64,000 bases of DNA from Methanothrix harundinacea 6Ac. GTDB lineage: Archaea; Halobacteriota; Methanosarcinia; Methanotrichales; Methanotrichaceae. This document shows, one piece after another, positions 1 through 8,834 of the stretch. The stretch lies in contig NC_017527.1 of assembly GCF_000235565.1 (NCBI RefSeq), positions 2,108,001-2,172,000 on the forward strand, read 5' to 3'. The stretch's first letter is position 1, and every line of letters starts with the position of its first letter. The position numbers were made by a program, and so were the translations under genes. Under the pieces are notes generated by a model, which did not search any database, was not told the DNA's origin, and saw only the letters and a program-made list of their open reading frames with translations.

Positions 1-1217
1 ATAAGGTCGCTCTTCTCCGTCAGCATCAGGGCCTCGATGAGGCTTCCCGGGAGGGACCTGATCCCCACCTTCTCCTTCTCCGCCTCGGTCATCTTGAAGA
101 TGTCCCGCTCCACCGGCTCGGGGAGTTCGTACTTGTTCTTGACGCCGTCCATCCCTGCCGCCAGCATCACCGAGAAGGCGAGGTACGGGTTTGCCCCCGG
201 ATCGGGGCTCCGATACTCGACCCTGGTGGCGTTCTCCTTTCCGGGCTTGTACATCGGCATCCGGACGAGGGCAGACCTGTTCCTCCTCGCCCAGGATATG
301 TAGACGGGGGCCTCGTATCCGGGGACGAGCCTCTTGTAGGAGTTCACCCACTGGTTTGTTACGGCGGTGATCACCGGCGCGTTCTTGAGGAGGCCGGCTA
401 TGTAGTGCTTCCCGAAGTCCGAGAGGTGATACCCGTCCCCGGGGTCGAAGAAGGCGTTCCTCTTGCCCTTGAAGATCGACTGGTGGACGTGCATCCCCGT
501 CCCGTTCTCCCCGAAGATCGGCTTCGGCATAAAGGTGGCGTAGTAGCCGTGCTGCTGGGCGATCTCCTTGACGACGATCCTATAGGTCATGACGATGTCC
601 GCCATCTTCAGCGCCTCCTGATACCGGAGGTCGATCTCGTGCTGGGACGGGGCCACCTCGTGGTGGCTGTACTCGACGTTGATCCCCATCGACTCCAGGG
701 TCAGGATCGTGTCCCGCCGCAGGTTGCTCGCGGCGTCCATCGTCGTCATGGCGTCGAAGTAGCCGCCCTTGTCCAGGATCTCCGTCCCCTTATCGTCTTT
801 GAAGTAGAAGTACTCCAGCTCCGGTCCGACGTAGTAGTCGTAGCCCATCTCCTTCAGGGCGGCGAGGTTCCTCTTGAGGGCGTACCTCGGGTCTCCGGCG
901 TAGGGGTGGCCGCTCGGCTCCAGGATGTCGCAGAACATCCGGCCGACGTTCTGCCCCTCCTTCGCCCTCCAGGGGAGGATCGTGAAGGTCTCGGGGTCTG
1001 GCTTCGCCACCATGTCGCTCTCCTCGATCCGGGCGAAACCCTGGATCGAGGAGCCATCGAAGCCCATACCCTCCTCAAAGGCCCCCTCCAGCTCCGACGG
1101 GGAAATGGCAAAGCTCTTCGGCAGGCCTAGGATGTCTGTGAACCACAATCGGACGAACTTAACGCCCTTCGATTCGATCGCTTCGAATACCTTGTCCTTG
1201 CTGGACGAAGTTACCAT
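1..1217 (-). CDS. glnA: Glutamine synthetase, type I (3' end beyond window)
   Basis: Makes glutamine from glutamate, ammonia and ATP in the cytoplasm, the main ammonia-assimilation step. The frame opens at an ATG at 1217 and runs off the left edge after about 405 codons, so some 40 C-terminal residues of a roughly 445-residue type I-alpha enzyme are missing. Visible signatures are GFDGSSIQGF (residues 52-61), GPELEYFYF with metal-ligand glutamates, HHEVAPSQHEID, the ATP-binding stretch KPIFGENGTGMHVHQS and NRSALVRMP. A strong ribosome-binding site (AAGGAGGAGG) lies about ten bases upstream, which fixes the start. No adenylylation-type insertion can be seen in the part present. The gene is transcribed alone; the next gene in the same direction begins about 2 kb away. 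Confidence 0.96.
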   Translation of the reverse strand, partial: MVTSSSKDKVFEAIESKGVKFVRLWFTDILGLPKSFAISPSELEGAFEEGMGFDGSSIQGFARIEESDMVAKPDPETFTILPWRAKEGQNVGRMFCDILEPSGHPYAGDPRYALKRNLAALKEMGYDYYVGPELEYFYFKDDKGTEILDKGGYFDAMTTMDAASNLRRDTILTLESMGINVEYSHHEVAPSQHEIDLRYQEALKMADIVMTYRIVVKEIAQQHGYYATFMPKPIFGENGTGMHVHQSIFKGKRNAFFDPGDGYHLSDFGKHYIAGLLKNAPVITAVTNQWVNSYKRLVPGYEAPVYISWARRNRSALVRMPMYKPGKENATRVEYRSPDPGANPYLAFSVMLAAGMDGVKNKYELPEPVERDIFKMTEAEKEKVGIRSLPGSLIEALMLTEKSDL

Positions 1218-1255
1218 CTCTTTTCTGCCTCCTCCTTCAAGACTCCTCCTGGGCG

Positions 1256-1263
1256 ATTTATAT
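1256..1263 (-). promoter_or_regulatory. TATA box of glnA
   Basis: On the minus strand this reads ATATAAAT, about 40 bases upstream of the glnA ATG. That spacing gives a short leader just long enough for the GGAGGAGG ribosome-binding site at 1228-1237. I saw no clear GGAA-N6-TTCC site of the NrpR type known from other methanogens. Confidence 0.5.
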
Positions 1264-1392
1264 CTGTTTGAGACGAGTTCACAATAATTATGAAGATTTA
1301 AGATCGGAAGAGGGGCCGAAACGCCAAAAAAATCGAAAAAAACTGGATCTAGTCTCAGTTTAGCCGATCCAGCCCTTCCCGACCGGGGCAAA

Positions 1393-1409
1393 CCCCCTCC
1401 GAGAGGGGG
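1393..1409. terminator. GC-rich hairpin between infB and glnA
   Basis: A perfect 7-bp inverted repeat, CCCCCTC-CGA-GAGGGGG, in the 280-base gap downstream of infB and upstream of glnA. Its place after the infB stop suggests a transcript end for the ribosomal operon. There is no strong T-run, so the call rests on the hairpin alone. The rest of the gap (1264-1500) shows nothing else recognisable. Confidence 0.35.
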
Positions 1410-1500
1410 AGGGGTCCTGAAGAGAGAGGATAGATCGAACGGAAAGAGGCGGCTCACTCAGACGGGGACGAGGGGCGTCCAGATCTCGATCTTTTGGGGG

Positions 1501-3312
1501 TCATCGACCCCAGAAGGGGTCTTTCGCCCTCTTGATCTCCAAAAACTTCTCCAGAGCCTCCAGCTCGTCCTCGGAGAACCTCTGCTTCAGCTCCGCCTCG
1601 ATGATCTTGACGTGCTTCTCGGGGATGTTGACGTAGAGGATCTCCCCCTCGTGGATCTGGCGGCCGACGGTGGGGCCGTCGATGGAGACCGCCACCTCCT
1701 TCCCGACGCTGGCAGATCCGACGTTCTCCCCGCTCGCCTGAACCCCCTTCACCGTCCCGATCACCGCCCCGTCCTCCCTCATGAGGGTGACGCCGTTGGT
1801 GATCTGGCCGCCCACCACCTGGACGCCGACGACGGCGGGCTTGGACTGCCGGAAGACGTAGTCGGGGATGATCCTGATCATCCCGGGCCTGATCACAGCC
1901 TGGAGCCTCTCCTGCTCCATCCTCATCTTCTGGTCCTCAACCCAGTCATCGTAGTTCTCGAGGAGGTTGTAGATGACCTCGGAGAGGAAGATCGGCACGT
2001 CGCTCTTCTGGACCTCCGTCAGGGCGTCGGGGAGGATCTTGACGTTGAACCCCAGGACCGCCGAGTAGAGGGGGTCCTGGATGGCGGCGGCCCGGATCAC
2101 GTCCCTCCGGGTGATGGGGCCGACGTCGGCGGCGTGGATCGGGATCTCCTTCGATTCCAGCTCCCCCACCAGCGCCTCCAGGGAGCCGATGGTATCGGTC
2201 TTGATTATGACGCCGACGTTCTCGGTGTCGATCCTCGCCGTCTCCAGCTCCGACCTTATCTCCTGGGCTACGGCATCGACATCTTCGTCCTCGCTCACCA
2301 CCCTGATGGTCGACCCAGCGAGGGCGCTCTCGATCTTGGGAGCCGAGACCTTGACGCCGCTGGCGGCAGCCACGTGCTTTACGGGAAGAAACCGCTCCTC
2401 GCTCCTGATCTCCGAGAGGGGGCGGGGCTTGAGGAGGGCCCTGATCTTGGTGACGATCGGCTCCTTCAGGGTCCCGACGACGATGGTATCCCCGGACCGA
2501 AACTCGCCGTCGTAGAGGATGACGTCGAGGGTGGTGCCGAGGCCCCGCTCCTCCTTCACCTCCAGGATCGTCCCGACCCCGGGGCCGCTGGCCCTGACCT
2601 TCAGGTTCTCCTTCAAAAACTTCTGGGCCAGGCCGAGGAGGACCATCAACAGGTCCGCGACCCCCTCCCCGGAGATGGAGCTGATGGGGACGACGCCTAT
2701 GTTCTTGGTGAAGTCGCTGATCCGATCGTACCGGTCCGAGTTGAACCCCTGCTTGTAGAGCTCGCCGACCAGCTCGTAGATCCGGTTGTCCAGATCTCCC
2801 CGAACCCTCTCGCTCTGGGCCTTGAGGGTCGCGGCGAGAGGCGCCCCCTCCACCGGGAGCCATCCCGAGATCCGATCGATCTTGTTGGCCGCCACCACGA
2901 AGGGGGTGCGGTAACGCTTCAGGATGTTTATCGACTCGATAGTCTGGGGCTGGAAGCCCTCATTTACGTCGACGATGAGGACGGCGAGGTCGGCGAGGGA
3001 GCCGCCCCTGCTCCGAAGGGAGGTGAAGGAGTGGTGGCCCGGCGTGTCGATGAAGAGGAGGCCTGGGATCTGGAAGTCGCCCCTGAATAGCGGGCCGCAG
3101 ACCTCGGTGATGACGGCCAGGGGAATCTCCGTCGCCCCTATGTGCTGGGTTATGGCCCCGGCCTCGCCGTCAGCGATGGTGGTGCCTCTGATCTTGTCGA
3201 GAAGGGTGGTCTTGCCGTGGTCCACGTGGCCCATAACGCAGACGATGGGGGTTCTCAGGTCGGACTCGGGCTGACCCTTCCCCTTCTTCGCCTTCCTCGA
3301 TTTCTGCTTCAT
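1501..3312 (-). CDS. infB: Translation initiation factor aIF5B (IF2 family)
   Basis: GTPase that promotes ribosomal subunit joining and initiator-tRNA positioning; archaeal/eukaryotic IF5B branch. At 603 residues it has the usual archaeal length, without the long bacterial or eukaryotic N-terminal extension. A short lysine-rich N-terminus precedes the G domain: G1 GHVDHGKT (residues 28-35), the switch I threonine in GAITQHIGAT, G3 DTPGH and G4 NKID. Domain II, III and the C-terminal EF-Tu-like domain follow. It is the last gene of the L7Ae-S28e-L24e-NDK-infB operon, 87 bases after ndk. Confidence 0.96.
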   Translation of the reverse strand: MKQKSRKAKKGKGQPESDLRTPIVCVMGHVDHGKTTLLDKIRGTTIADGEAGAITQHIGATEIPLAVITEVCGPLFRGDFQIPGLLFIDTPGHHSFTSLRSRGGSLADLAVLIVDVNEGFQPQTIESINILKRYRTPFVVAANKIDRISGWLPVEGAPLAATLKAQSERVRGDLDNRIYELVGELYKQGFNSDRYDRISDFTKNIGVVPISSISGEGVADLLMVLLGLAQKFLKENLKVRASGPGVGTILEVKEERGLGTTLDVILYDGEFRSGDTIVVGTLKEPIVTKIRALLKPRPLSEIRSEERFLPVKHVAAASGVKVSAPKIESALAGSTIRVVSEDEDVDAVAQEIRSELETARIDTENVGVIIKTDTIGSLEALVGELESKEIPIHAADVGPITRRDVIRAAAIQDPLYSAVLGFNVKILPDALTEVQKSDVPIFLSEVIYNLLENYDDWVEDQKMRMEQERLQAVIRPGMIRIIPDYVFRQSKPAVVGVQVVGGQITNGVTLMREDGAVIGTVKGVQASGENVGSASVGKEVAVSIDGPTVGRQIHEGEILYVNIPEKHVKIIEAELKQRFSEDELEALEKFLEIKRAKDPFWGR

Positions 3313-3345
3313 GCTGGATCAGATCCGGACCCCGTCAGTTCCTAT

Positions 3346-3360
3346 GGCGGCGAGGCCGCC
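3346..3360. repeat. Small hairpin in the ndk-infB gap
   Basis: Perfect inverted repeat GGCGGC-GAG-GCCGCC in the 87-base gap between ndk and infB. It may act as a processing or attenuation structure in the operon mRNA, or may be chance in GC-rich DNA. Confidence 0.3.
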
Positions 3361-3399
3361 CTCCTGGCAGATCTGGGGAGCTGCCGGAGGGACAGAAGC

Positions 3400-3849
3400 T
3401 CACTCGTAGAGCCAAGCCTCGTCGATCCTGGTGTAGCTGGAGAGCTCCGCCTCGCCGAAGTGGAGGGCGATCTCCCTCTTCGCCGACTCCGGGGAGTCGG
3501 AGCCGTGGATGACGTTCCTCCCCATGTCCAGGCCGAAGTCGCCCCGGATGGTGCCGGGCTGGGCTTTCGTCGGGTTTGTGGCACCGTTCATCTTTCGCAT
3601 TTCGGAGATGGCGTCTTTCCCCTCCACCACCATCGGGACCGAGGGGCCCGAGGTGATGAAGCTCACCAGGTCTCCGAAGAAGGGCTTCTGGGAGTGCTCG
3701 GCGTAATGCTCCCGGGCGACGTCCTGGGGCAGAGTCCTCATCTTCATCGCCACGATCTTCAGCCCTTTCGCCTCGATCCTCTGGACGATCCTGCCGACGA
3801 GGCCCCGCTGGACGCCGTCAGGCTTGATCATAACGAAGGTCTGCTCCAA
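3400..3849 (-). CDS. ndk: Nucleoside diphosphate kinase
   Basis: Transfers the gamma-phosphate of ATP to other nucleoside diphosphates by way of a phosphohistidine, balancing the NTP and dNTP pools. At 149 residues it has the family length. It starts [16 protein letters not shown], the classic N-terminus with the phosphate-binding lysine. The catalytic histidine is H115 in NVIHGSDS. It sits four bases after the L24e stop and before infB, an arrangement widely conserved in archaea that ties GTP supply to translation genes. Confidence 0.97.
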   Translation of the reverse strand: MEQTFVMIKPDGVQRGLVGRIVQRIEAKGLKIVAMKMRTLPQDVAREHYAEHSQKPFFGDLVSFITSGPSVPMVVEGKDAISEMRKMNGATNPTKAQPGTIRGDFGLDMGRNVIHGSDSPESAKREIALHFGEAELSSYTRIDEAWLYE

Positions 3850-3852
3850 GCC

Positions 3853-4026
3853 CTACCACCCTTTGATCGCCCACTCGACCCTTCTCGGGACTCTCCCAAG
3901 ACCGATCATGTTCTTCTCGCATTTGGACGAGCAGAAGTAGTAAACCGTCCCGTCCTTTTTGGCGTAGATCTTCCCTGTGCCGGCCTCGATCTTCCGGTTG
4001 CAGAAGGAGCACTTTCTCTCTTCCAT
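3853..4026 (-). CDS. rpl24e: Ribosomal protein L24e
   Basis: Large-subunit ribosomal protein of the archaeal/eukaryotic set, 57 residues, starting [18 protein letters not shown]. It carries a zinc-ribbon pattern, CxxC (C6, C9) and CxxxC (C32, C36). The gene lies between rps28e (gap of six bases) and ndk (three-base gap), exactly where archaeal operons carry it. I translated it directly because it is very short. The start is preceded by a GAGGT-type ribosome-binding site inside the rps28e end. Confidence 0.95.
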   Translation of the reverse strand: MEERKCSFCNRKIEAGTGKIYAKKDGTVYYFCSSKCEKNMIGLGRVPRRVEWAIKGW

Positions 4027-4032
4027 GAGACC

Positions 4033-4248
4033 TCACCTGGTGGTAAGCTTCTTGGCCTCTCTTGCGGTCTCGAGCAGCATCAGCACGTCCCCCATCCTTA
4101 TGGGGCCCATGCAGTTCCTGGTGATGATGCGGCCCTTGTTGCTGCCCTCCAGAATCCTGCACTTGATCTGGGTGGCCTCGCCGTGCATCCCGGTGTTGCC
4201 GATGATCTCAATGACCTCGGCGGGGACGCCTTCCCATTCGTCTGCCAT
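4033..4248 (-). CDS. rps28e: Ribosomal protein S28e
   Basis: Small-subunit protein of the archaeal/eukaryotic set, 71 residues, an OB-fold RNA-binding protein near the mRNA exit. The sequence contains the family core [19 protein letters not shown] and the typical tail [17 protein letters not shown]. It is second in the operon, 12 bases after rpl7ae. Confidence 0.96.
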   Translation of the reverse strand: MADEWEGVPAEVIEIIGNTGMHGEATQIKCRILEGSNKGRIITRNCMGPIRMGDVLMLLETAREAKKLTTR

Positions 4249-4260
4249 CCGCTACCACCC

Positions 4261-4629
4261 CTACTTCAGGGCCTGGGCCTTCTGAACTATCTCGTCCAAG
4301 ATGTCCTTTCCCTTCCCCGGCTCCAGGATGGCCACGGCAGCGCTCTTGACCCTCATGCCGCAGGCGGAACCGATCTCGCTCTGCTTCTTTACGTAGATGT
4401 AGGGGGTCTTCTTCTCCTCGCAGAGCGGCGGAATATGGGCGACGATCTCTGGAGGCTCCACGTCTTCGCCCACCACCACGAGCTTGGCTACGCCCCGCTC
4501 GATGGCCTTGGTCGTCTCGTTGGTCCCCTTCTTCAGCCTTCCAGTGTCCCGAGCGAGCTCGATAGCTTCCAGGGATTTGGAGGCCAGGTCAGCTGGAACG
4601 TCAAATCTAACGTATATCGGTCTTGCCAT
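4261..4629 (-). CDS. rpl7ae: Ribosomal protein L7Ae
   Basis: Kink-turn RNA-binding protein, 122 residues. In archaea it is both a ribosomal protein and the core protein of C/D and H/ACA guide RNPs and of RNase P. The family signature is visible: [21 protein letters not shown] and [20 protein letters not shown]. It is first gene of the operon; GAAGGAG lies eight bases before the ATG. The 101-base gap upstream has no clear TATA box, so read-through from the upstream membrane-protein gene is possible. L7Ae is known to regulate its own mRNA through a k-turn in some archaea; I could not see one here. Confidence 0.96.
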   Translation of the reverse strand: MARPIYVRFDVPADLASKSLEAIELARDTGRLKKGTNETTKAIERGVAKLVVVGEDVEPPEIVAHIPPLCEEKKTPYIYVKKQSEIGSACGMRVKSAAVAILEPGKGKDILDEIVQKAQALK

Positions 4630-4730
4630 AATTCATTCTCCTTCAGGGCGGTGCCCGTCATCATTCATCGCAAAAATCGCCCCAGAATGGCTTAGCTCAT
4701 GGGGGCCGCTTCCCAGCTAAAAAGGTTGCG

Positions 4731-5615
4731 CTATGGAGCCGCGAAGGCTCCCAGCGTCCCGACCAGGTTCCCGGGCTCCACTAACCCCGAGACTGTGACC
4801 ATCTTCCCCTCATCCCTTACAGAAAGACCCCAGCTCTCCGCCAGGTCGCGAACCCTCATCTCGCTCGCCCCGCGGAGGGAGAGGTACTTCGCCGTCAGGA
4901 TGAAGCCGCCATCGGAGGGGCTGGCGCCCAGGTACGACTCGACGTACTCTCCCCCCAGGGGCGGCATGATGTTCGGGTTCTCGACGGAGTCCTTCCCCAG
5001 GCAGGACATCTGGAGGACGTCGGCCTCGTCGTAGGGGAGGACGAAAACCTCGGTGGTGGAGGCCTGCCCCGACAGCACGTCCAGGACCTTTTTAACGGCC
5101 GGCTCGCTCCCGAAGAGGACGGGGGTTCCCATCACCCTGAATAAATCCGTCGACTCGATGGGCATCATCTGGTAGCCGTTGTAGACGACCGATAGGCCAC
5201 GGCTCCCCAGGGGGGCGGGCCTAGTCCAGTGGAACTCGACGAACTCGTCGCCGAAGAGCCCCCAGGAGAAGCTGTCGATCGGTGAGGGGTAGAGGTTCAA
5301 CTGATCTCTGAAGGTTAGGGCGACGGTCGGAGGAAGGACCTGAGCCGCCGCATCGGTGAGGTTCTCAGAGGCGGTCATGTTGATCCAGAAGGCGAAGACC
5401 AGGTCCTCCGGGTACATCCCCAGGGCGTCGCCGAGGCCCTCGAAGTCCCAGTTGATCAGCCGTCCGCCCACCCCGAAGTCGGAGGGGTTCCAGGCACCCC
5501 GGGAGACGATCTCAGGGGGACCACCCCCCCGCATGACGTATCCGGAGAAGACGGATAACACCATTATGCCGGCGATGAAGACCGCTACTATAATAGCAGA
5601 AGATTTCTGGTTCAT
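4731..5615 (-). CDS. Membrane-anchored extracytoplasmic protein, unknown function
   Basis: 294 residues, no family recognised. An uncleaved-looking N-terminal membrane helix (residues about 7-28) is followed by a glycine-proline linker and a soluble outside domain of about 260 residues, with few cysteines and several N-x-T/S sites. There is no lipobox. It lies 28 bases downstream of the dihydropteroate-synthase-like gene and 101 bases upstream of rpl7ae in the same direction, so it probably shares a transcript with the former. Composition matches the neighbours. Function cannot be inferred from context. Confidence 0.75.
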   Translation of the reverse strand: MNQKSSAIIVAVFIAGIMVLSVFSGYVMRGGGPPEIVSRGAWNPSDFGVGGRLINWDFEGLGDALGMYPEDLVFAFWINMTASENLTDAAAQVLPPTVALTFRDQLNLYPSPIDSFSWGLFGDEFVEFHWTRPAPLGSRGLSVVYNGYQMMPIESTDLFRVMGTPVLFGSEPAVKKVLDVLSGQASTTEVFVLPYDEADVLQMSCLGKDSVENPNIMPPLGGEYVESYLGASPSDGGFILTAKYLSLRGASEMRVRDLAESWGLSVRDEGKMVTVSGLVEPGNLVGTLGAFAAP

Positions 5616-5643
5616 CAGGGGTCGGTGGACGAGCCGATCTTAT

Positions 5644-7179
5644 TTAATTCTTTGTTGGAAATAGCGGCTCGTCCTGAGAATAGCTCCTCCCAAGGCCGAT
5701 GGCGATCTCTGCCCTCTCCAGCTCCCGGCCGAGGTAGGCGGCGTGGTCGAGGCGGGTGACCAGACCCCGGGAGACGATCTCGCCGAGGAGGCCGCGAGCC
5801 GACGTGCCCACCAGGGTGACGGCGTCGTGGCGGACCACGATCTTTCCTTTCGCGACGCCTATCCTGAAGCTCCCGGCGGGGTCCATCTCCCAGCGGGGGC
5901 CACCGAATTCGACCCCGATGTCTCCGCCTCCTCTGCCCCCACCCTCCTCCTCTACCACAACCTCAACCTCCCCGAGATCACGACGGATCGCCCCCACCGC
6001 CACGTACTCCTCCGGCATCTCCTCCTCGGGGCGGCGGTGCTTCTCCTTTAGGACCAGAAGGTCGAGGCCCAGGTCCTTGGGCGGGCTCCTTCTCGCACCA
6101 GCGAGGAGGATCATCTCGGAGGCCCTCCGCAGCTCCCGGATGCTCCCCCGGGCCTTATCGCTGTACTCGGGGGTGAAGAGGACGGCCGCCCCCACCTCCG
6201 CCCCCATGGAGGCGAGGAGGGCGTTCGCCCCCGGAGAGTCGGCGTCGAGGAGCTCCGTCACGTTCCCCGCCCCGAAGAATAAAGGCAGCTCAAGAAACGC
6301 CTGATGGACCTCGCGGTACCGGCAGATCGACTCGGCGAGCCCCTGGAGCGGAGGATTCAGAACGGGGTCGGCCATCGCCCTGACCCCGAGAGCGAGGGCG
6401 CGGCGGAGGTTCTCCGCGAGGCTCGCCTCCGGCCCCGGGAGGACTACGGCGGGAACCCCGGCGGAGGCTGCCAATGGCCCCACCTCTTCCAAATTCGAGC
6501 CGTCGAGGCTGAGGACGAGGTCGCAGCCCGCCTCGATCCCGGCTTTGAGGAGATCGGGCCGCAAGCTGTCGACGGAGACGGGAAGGCTGGTCGCTTCCTT
6601 CGCCACTATGACGGCCCGGGCCACGGCGGCGGGCTCGGCGTCCAGCGGGATCCCCAGATCGATCATATCCGCCCCCTCCCGCTCGTAGTGGCGGACCTTC
6701 TCGGCGAGGGCCGCATCATCGAGGCGGGTCGCGTCGACGATCTCGGCCAGGACCTTCATCCGGCACGCTCCGCCGACCTTGACGCCTTTGATCGATAATG
6801 GCGCCTCCGCCCCCGCCTCCAGCTCCAGGATGGCGGCCCAGGCCTCCGACCTCATCCTCTCGGCCAGCAGGAGGCAGGCGGGGACGGTCGTCGAGAGCTC
6901 CACCTCGTCGAGGAGGGGCAAAACGCGCCGGAGGTCGACGGCGTGCTTCGGCCCGAGCCGGATCTTCGTTTCCAGCTCCGCCGCGACGGGGCCGAAGTCG
7001 GCGGTGATGGTTCCCGGGATCAGGATTATATCGTAGCCCGTGGGCGCAGCATCCCGGATCATCTTCGGGGTTATGAAGGAGGCGACGTCGACATCCATCA
7101 CCAGGACGTCCGCGAGGCCTCCGACCGCCACTCTAACCATCCCCTCGGCGAGCCTTCCGGTCACGGCAAGCGCTCTCAT
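5644..7179 (-). CDS. Dihydropteroate-synthase-related protein (TIGR00284-like)
   Basis: 511 residues. An N-terminal segment of about 130 residues is followed by a DHPS-like TIM barrel (roughly 130-380, with DMIDLGIPLDAEP and PVSVDSLRPDLL) and a C-terminal domain of the DUF4346 kind (GTSARGLLGEIVSRGLVTRLDHAAYLG). Proteins of this shape are found in methanogens, but their reaction is not established; methanogens make tetrahydromethanopterin by a route that does not need classical DHPS. A glutamate/glycine-rich linker at about 400-425 separates barrel and tail. The start ATG is supported by a purine-rich leader and AT-rich upstream DNA (ATTTAAATAATC near 7240-7251 on the minus strand). Confidence 0.8.
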   Translation of the reverse strand: MRALAVTGRLAEGMVRVAVGGLADVLVMDVDVASFITPKMIRDAAPTGYDIILIPGTITADFGPVAAELETKIRLGPKHAVDLRRVLPLLDEVELSTTVPACLLLAERMRSEAWAAILELEAGAEAPLSIKGVKVGGACRMKVLAEIVDATRLDDAALAEKVRHYEREGADMIDLGIPLDAEPAAVARAVIVAKEATSLPVSVDSLRPDLLKAGIEAGCDLVLSLDGSNLEEVGPLAASAGVPAVVLPGPEASLAENLRRALALGVRAMADPVLNPPLQGLAESICRYREVHQAFLELPLFFGAGNVTELLDADSPGANALLASMGAEVGAAVLFTPEYSDKARGSIRELRRASEMILLAGARRSPPKDLGLDLLVLKEKHRRPEEEMPEEYVAVGAIRRDLGEVEVVVEEEGGGRGGGDIGVEFGGPRWEMDPAGSFRIGVAKGKIVVRHDAVTLVGTSARGLLGEIVSRGLVTRLDHAAYLGRELERAEIAIGLGRSYSQDEPLFPTKN

Positions 7180-7438
7180 GGGTGGGTGTAGGCGGCGGGA
7201 GGTGAAAAAGGCTGTGGAATAAGCCAGCGGCAGAATTATTGATTATTTAAATTGAGCTTATGAAAATTCTTAAAAGTTTTGCCTATATGCGGAATCGCCG
7301 GTGGAGGAGCCCCGAGAGATCCATTAAGATTAAAGGGATCGGCAGTGTGGAAGCCTTTCAAGCACCTCAGATACCGCCGGTCTCAAATGAGGATATAAGT
7401 CTTTTGGACCTTATTAGAACATCCTCCGTGTCGTTTTT

Positions 7439-7777
7439 TTATTGCCTCAAATCGCGCTTATTGTTTTCGTAGTCAGCAATTTGCCGCTCTATCTTCATCC
7501 GTTTCAATTCTTGTGCGATCTTTTTTCTTTGTTTACTTTTTGTAGACCCTTTATTACCCACATAATGACTAATAACATATTGATGGACCGATTCATCGTA
7601 CGGAATAATTCTATGATCATGGTCAACCATATAATTTCTAGCCGTACAAAAGGCGGCGTAGTAAGCTCTGCTGATCGAAGATCGCAGTTTTGCTTCTTCA
7701 TCTACGCTGCTCAATTCAATTGCAAGATTTAAATATTCTTTCCAGTCGAAATCTATAGATATTCCACCTTTACGCAC
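7439..7777 (-). CDS. HEPN-domain protein, putative RNase toxin
   Basis: About 112 residues from a GTG at 7777; a TTG at 7816 is an alternative. The helix with SSISRAYYAAFCTARNYM is typical of HEPN proteins. RNYMVDH gives an R-x5-H arrangement, within the Rx4-6H range of active HEPN RNases, though I cannot tell whether it sits at the catalytic position. The C-terminal half is lysine/arginine-rich. It overlaps the end of the upstream partner gene by about 25 bases, so the two are likely co-translated, as in toxin-antitoxin pairs. It is AT-richer than the neighbouring housekeeping genes. The exact start is uncertain. Confidence 0.65.
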   Translation of the reverse strand: MRKGGISIDFDWKEYLNLAIELSSVDEEAKLRSSISRAYYAAFCTARNYMVDHDHRIIPYDESVHQYVISHYVGNKGSTKSKQRKKIAQELKRMKIERQIADYENNKRDLRQ

Positions 7778-8250
7778 AACTTCGATAGAGATTCTTCCGA
7801 AGCGCTGAGCAACCAATCTTCATCGAATTCGTCTAATTTTCTTATAGCCAGCGAAGGTGGAAGCTTCGTCCCCACAGAAATAACCAAATCGCTCCCAAAT
7901 ACCCTCAGAAAAACGGGACTATCCGGGAAATAATTTCGTAGTTTAAGACATGCATCGTATACAGGCTTAACTAAATATCTGTTATAATAGAGATAATTTT
8001 TTACATCTGCTTCATTATAACATATATAATTACTAAATATCTCTTCCTTGTACAGATCGAATAGTTCGCTAGTATCCAAAAATCCGGTGGTGCCTCTTTG
8101 CAGAACCTCTTCGATGCCCTGGGACGCTCCAGTTTCGGCGAGGTCCGAAGCAGTTTTATAGTATAAATTTAAAATATTTTTATTACTCGACGAGGGTGGA
8201 TGTCCCGCATAATAGCCGATCTCAGCCCTCTCCATGACTTCGGTCATCAT
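7753..8250 (-). CDS. HEPN partner protein, putative antitoxin
   Basis: 165 residues, no firm family assignment. A central region rich in aromatic residues (NYICYNEADVKNYLYYNRY) precedes a conserved-looking tail: a helix with LKLRNYFPDS, then VFLRVFGSDLVISVGTKLP and KLDEFDEDWLL. This tail resembles proteins often encoded next to small HEPN proteins, which is my recall rather than a search result. It lacks the GSxxxG...DxD motif of MNT nucleotidyltransferase antitoxins, so this is not the common HEPN-MNT pair. It begins 18 bases after the DUF2299-like gene. Confidence 0.6.
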   Translation of the reverse strand: MMTEVMERAEIGYYAGHPPSSSNKNILNLYYKTASDLAETGASQGIEEVLQRGTTGFLDTSELFDLYKEEIFSNYICYNEADVKNYLYYNRYLVKPVYDACLKLRNYFPDSPVFLRVFGSDLVISVGTKLPPSLAIRKLDEFDEDWLLSASEESLSKLCVKVEYL

Positions 8251-8268
8251 TCCACCATATTGTAAAGT

Positions 8269-8733
8269 TTAATCGAACATTTTACCGAAGACCCAGATCA
8301 CCCAGAGGACGCACCTGCTGTTATAATCAACAGCCTCATGCAGCCTGCCCTCGGTCAGCTCATCATAAGAGATTTCCTTTGAGAACTGGATAGATTTGGG
8401 TATGCCCAGCTGCTCAAAGGAGGGATCGAAAGTGAACGACGACGGGAGAAATATAAATTCCCGTTTCAAATCCCAGATGAATTCCTCCCGATCCTTCAAT
8501 TCCATCGAGCTGAGGGCATCGTAGTGAGCGGCAGAGACGCTCACATTGGATACCACAACTACAGCCCTAGGAAGGCTCTCAGGCTGGATTATTGAGAAGT
8601 GTGTATCATTTCCAAATTTGCCTATAAATTCAAAGCGATAACCAATGAAGTCGCCCTCTTTTATAAAATAACCTCTATCAGCCATCCAATTATGGATCAA
8701 AGTCCTTGCTTCTTCAATGGTTTCAACAGGCAT
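8269..8733 (-). CDS. Uncharacterised archaeal protein, DUF2299-like
   Basis: 154 residues, alpha/beta, no membrane segments. It looks like the small archaeal family DUF2299: an N-terminal helix with LIHNWMADRGYF, beta strands around FSIIQPESLPRAVVVVSNV and a conserved middle LKREFIFLPSSFTF. Function unknown. It leads a three-gene leftward unit with the HEPN partner and HEPN protein. A TATA-like ACTATATACG (about 8783-8792, minus strand) stands 50 bases before the ATG. Confidence 0.6.
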   Translation of the reverse strand: MPVETIEEARTLIHNWMADRGYFIKEGDFIGYRFEFIGKFGNDTHFSIIQPESLPRAVVVVSNVSVSAAHYDALSSMELKDREEFIWDLKREFIFLPSSFTFDPSFEQLGIPKSIQFSKEISYDELTEGRLHEAVDYNSRCVLWVIWVFGKMFD

Positions 8734-8834
8734 AATTATCTACACCAATATTCGGACCATAATGGGTAGTTTCCCCTCGATTCGTATATAGTTTTTGGAG
8801 GGCGTTAAAAGAAGATGCCCACGAGCCGATAAGC

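Noticed and set aside
1612-3090. Long rightward open frame (about 490 codons) opposite infB
   Set aside because: It is the antisense shadow of a GC-rich gene: the product is low-complexity Asp/Leu/Gly/Val and infB on the other strand is certain.
7260-7472. 70-codon rightward frame in the gap before the HEPN gene
   Set aside because: No ribosome-binding site, no domain-like sequence, and it overlaps the HEPN gene end.
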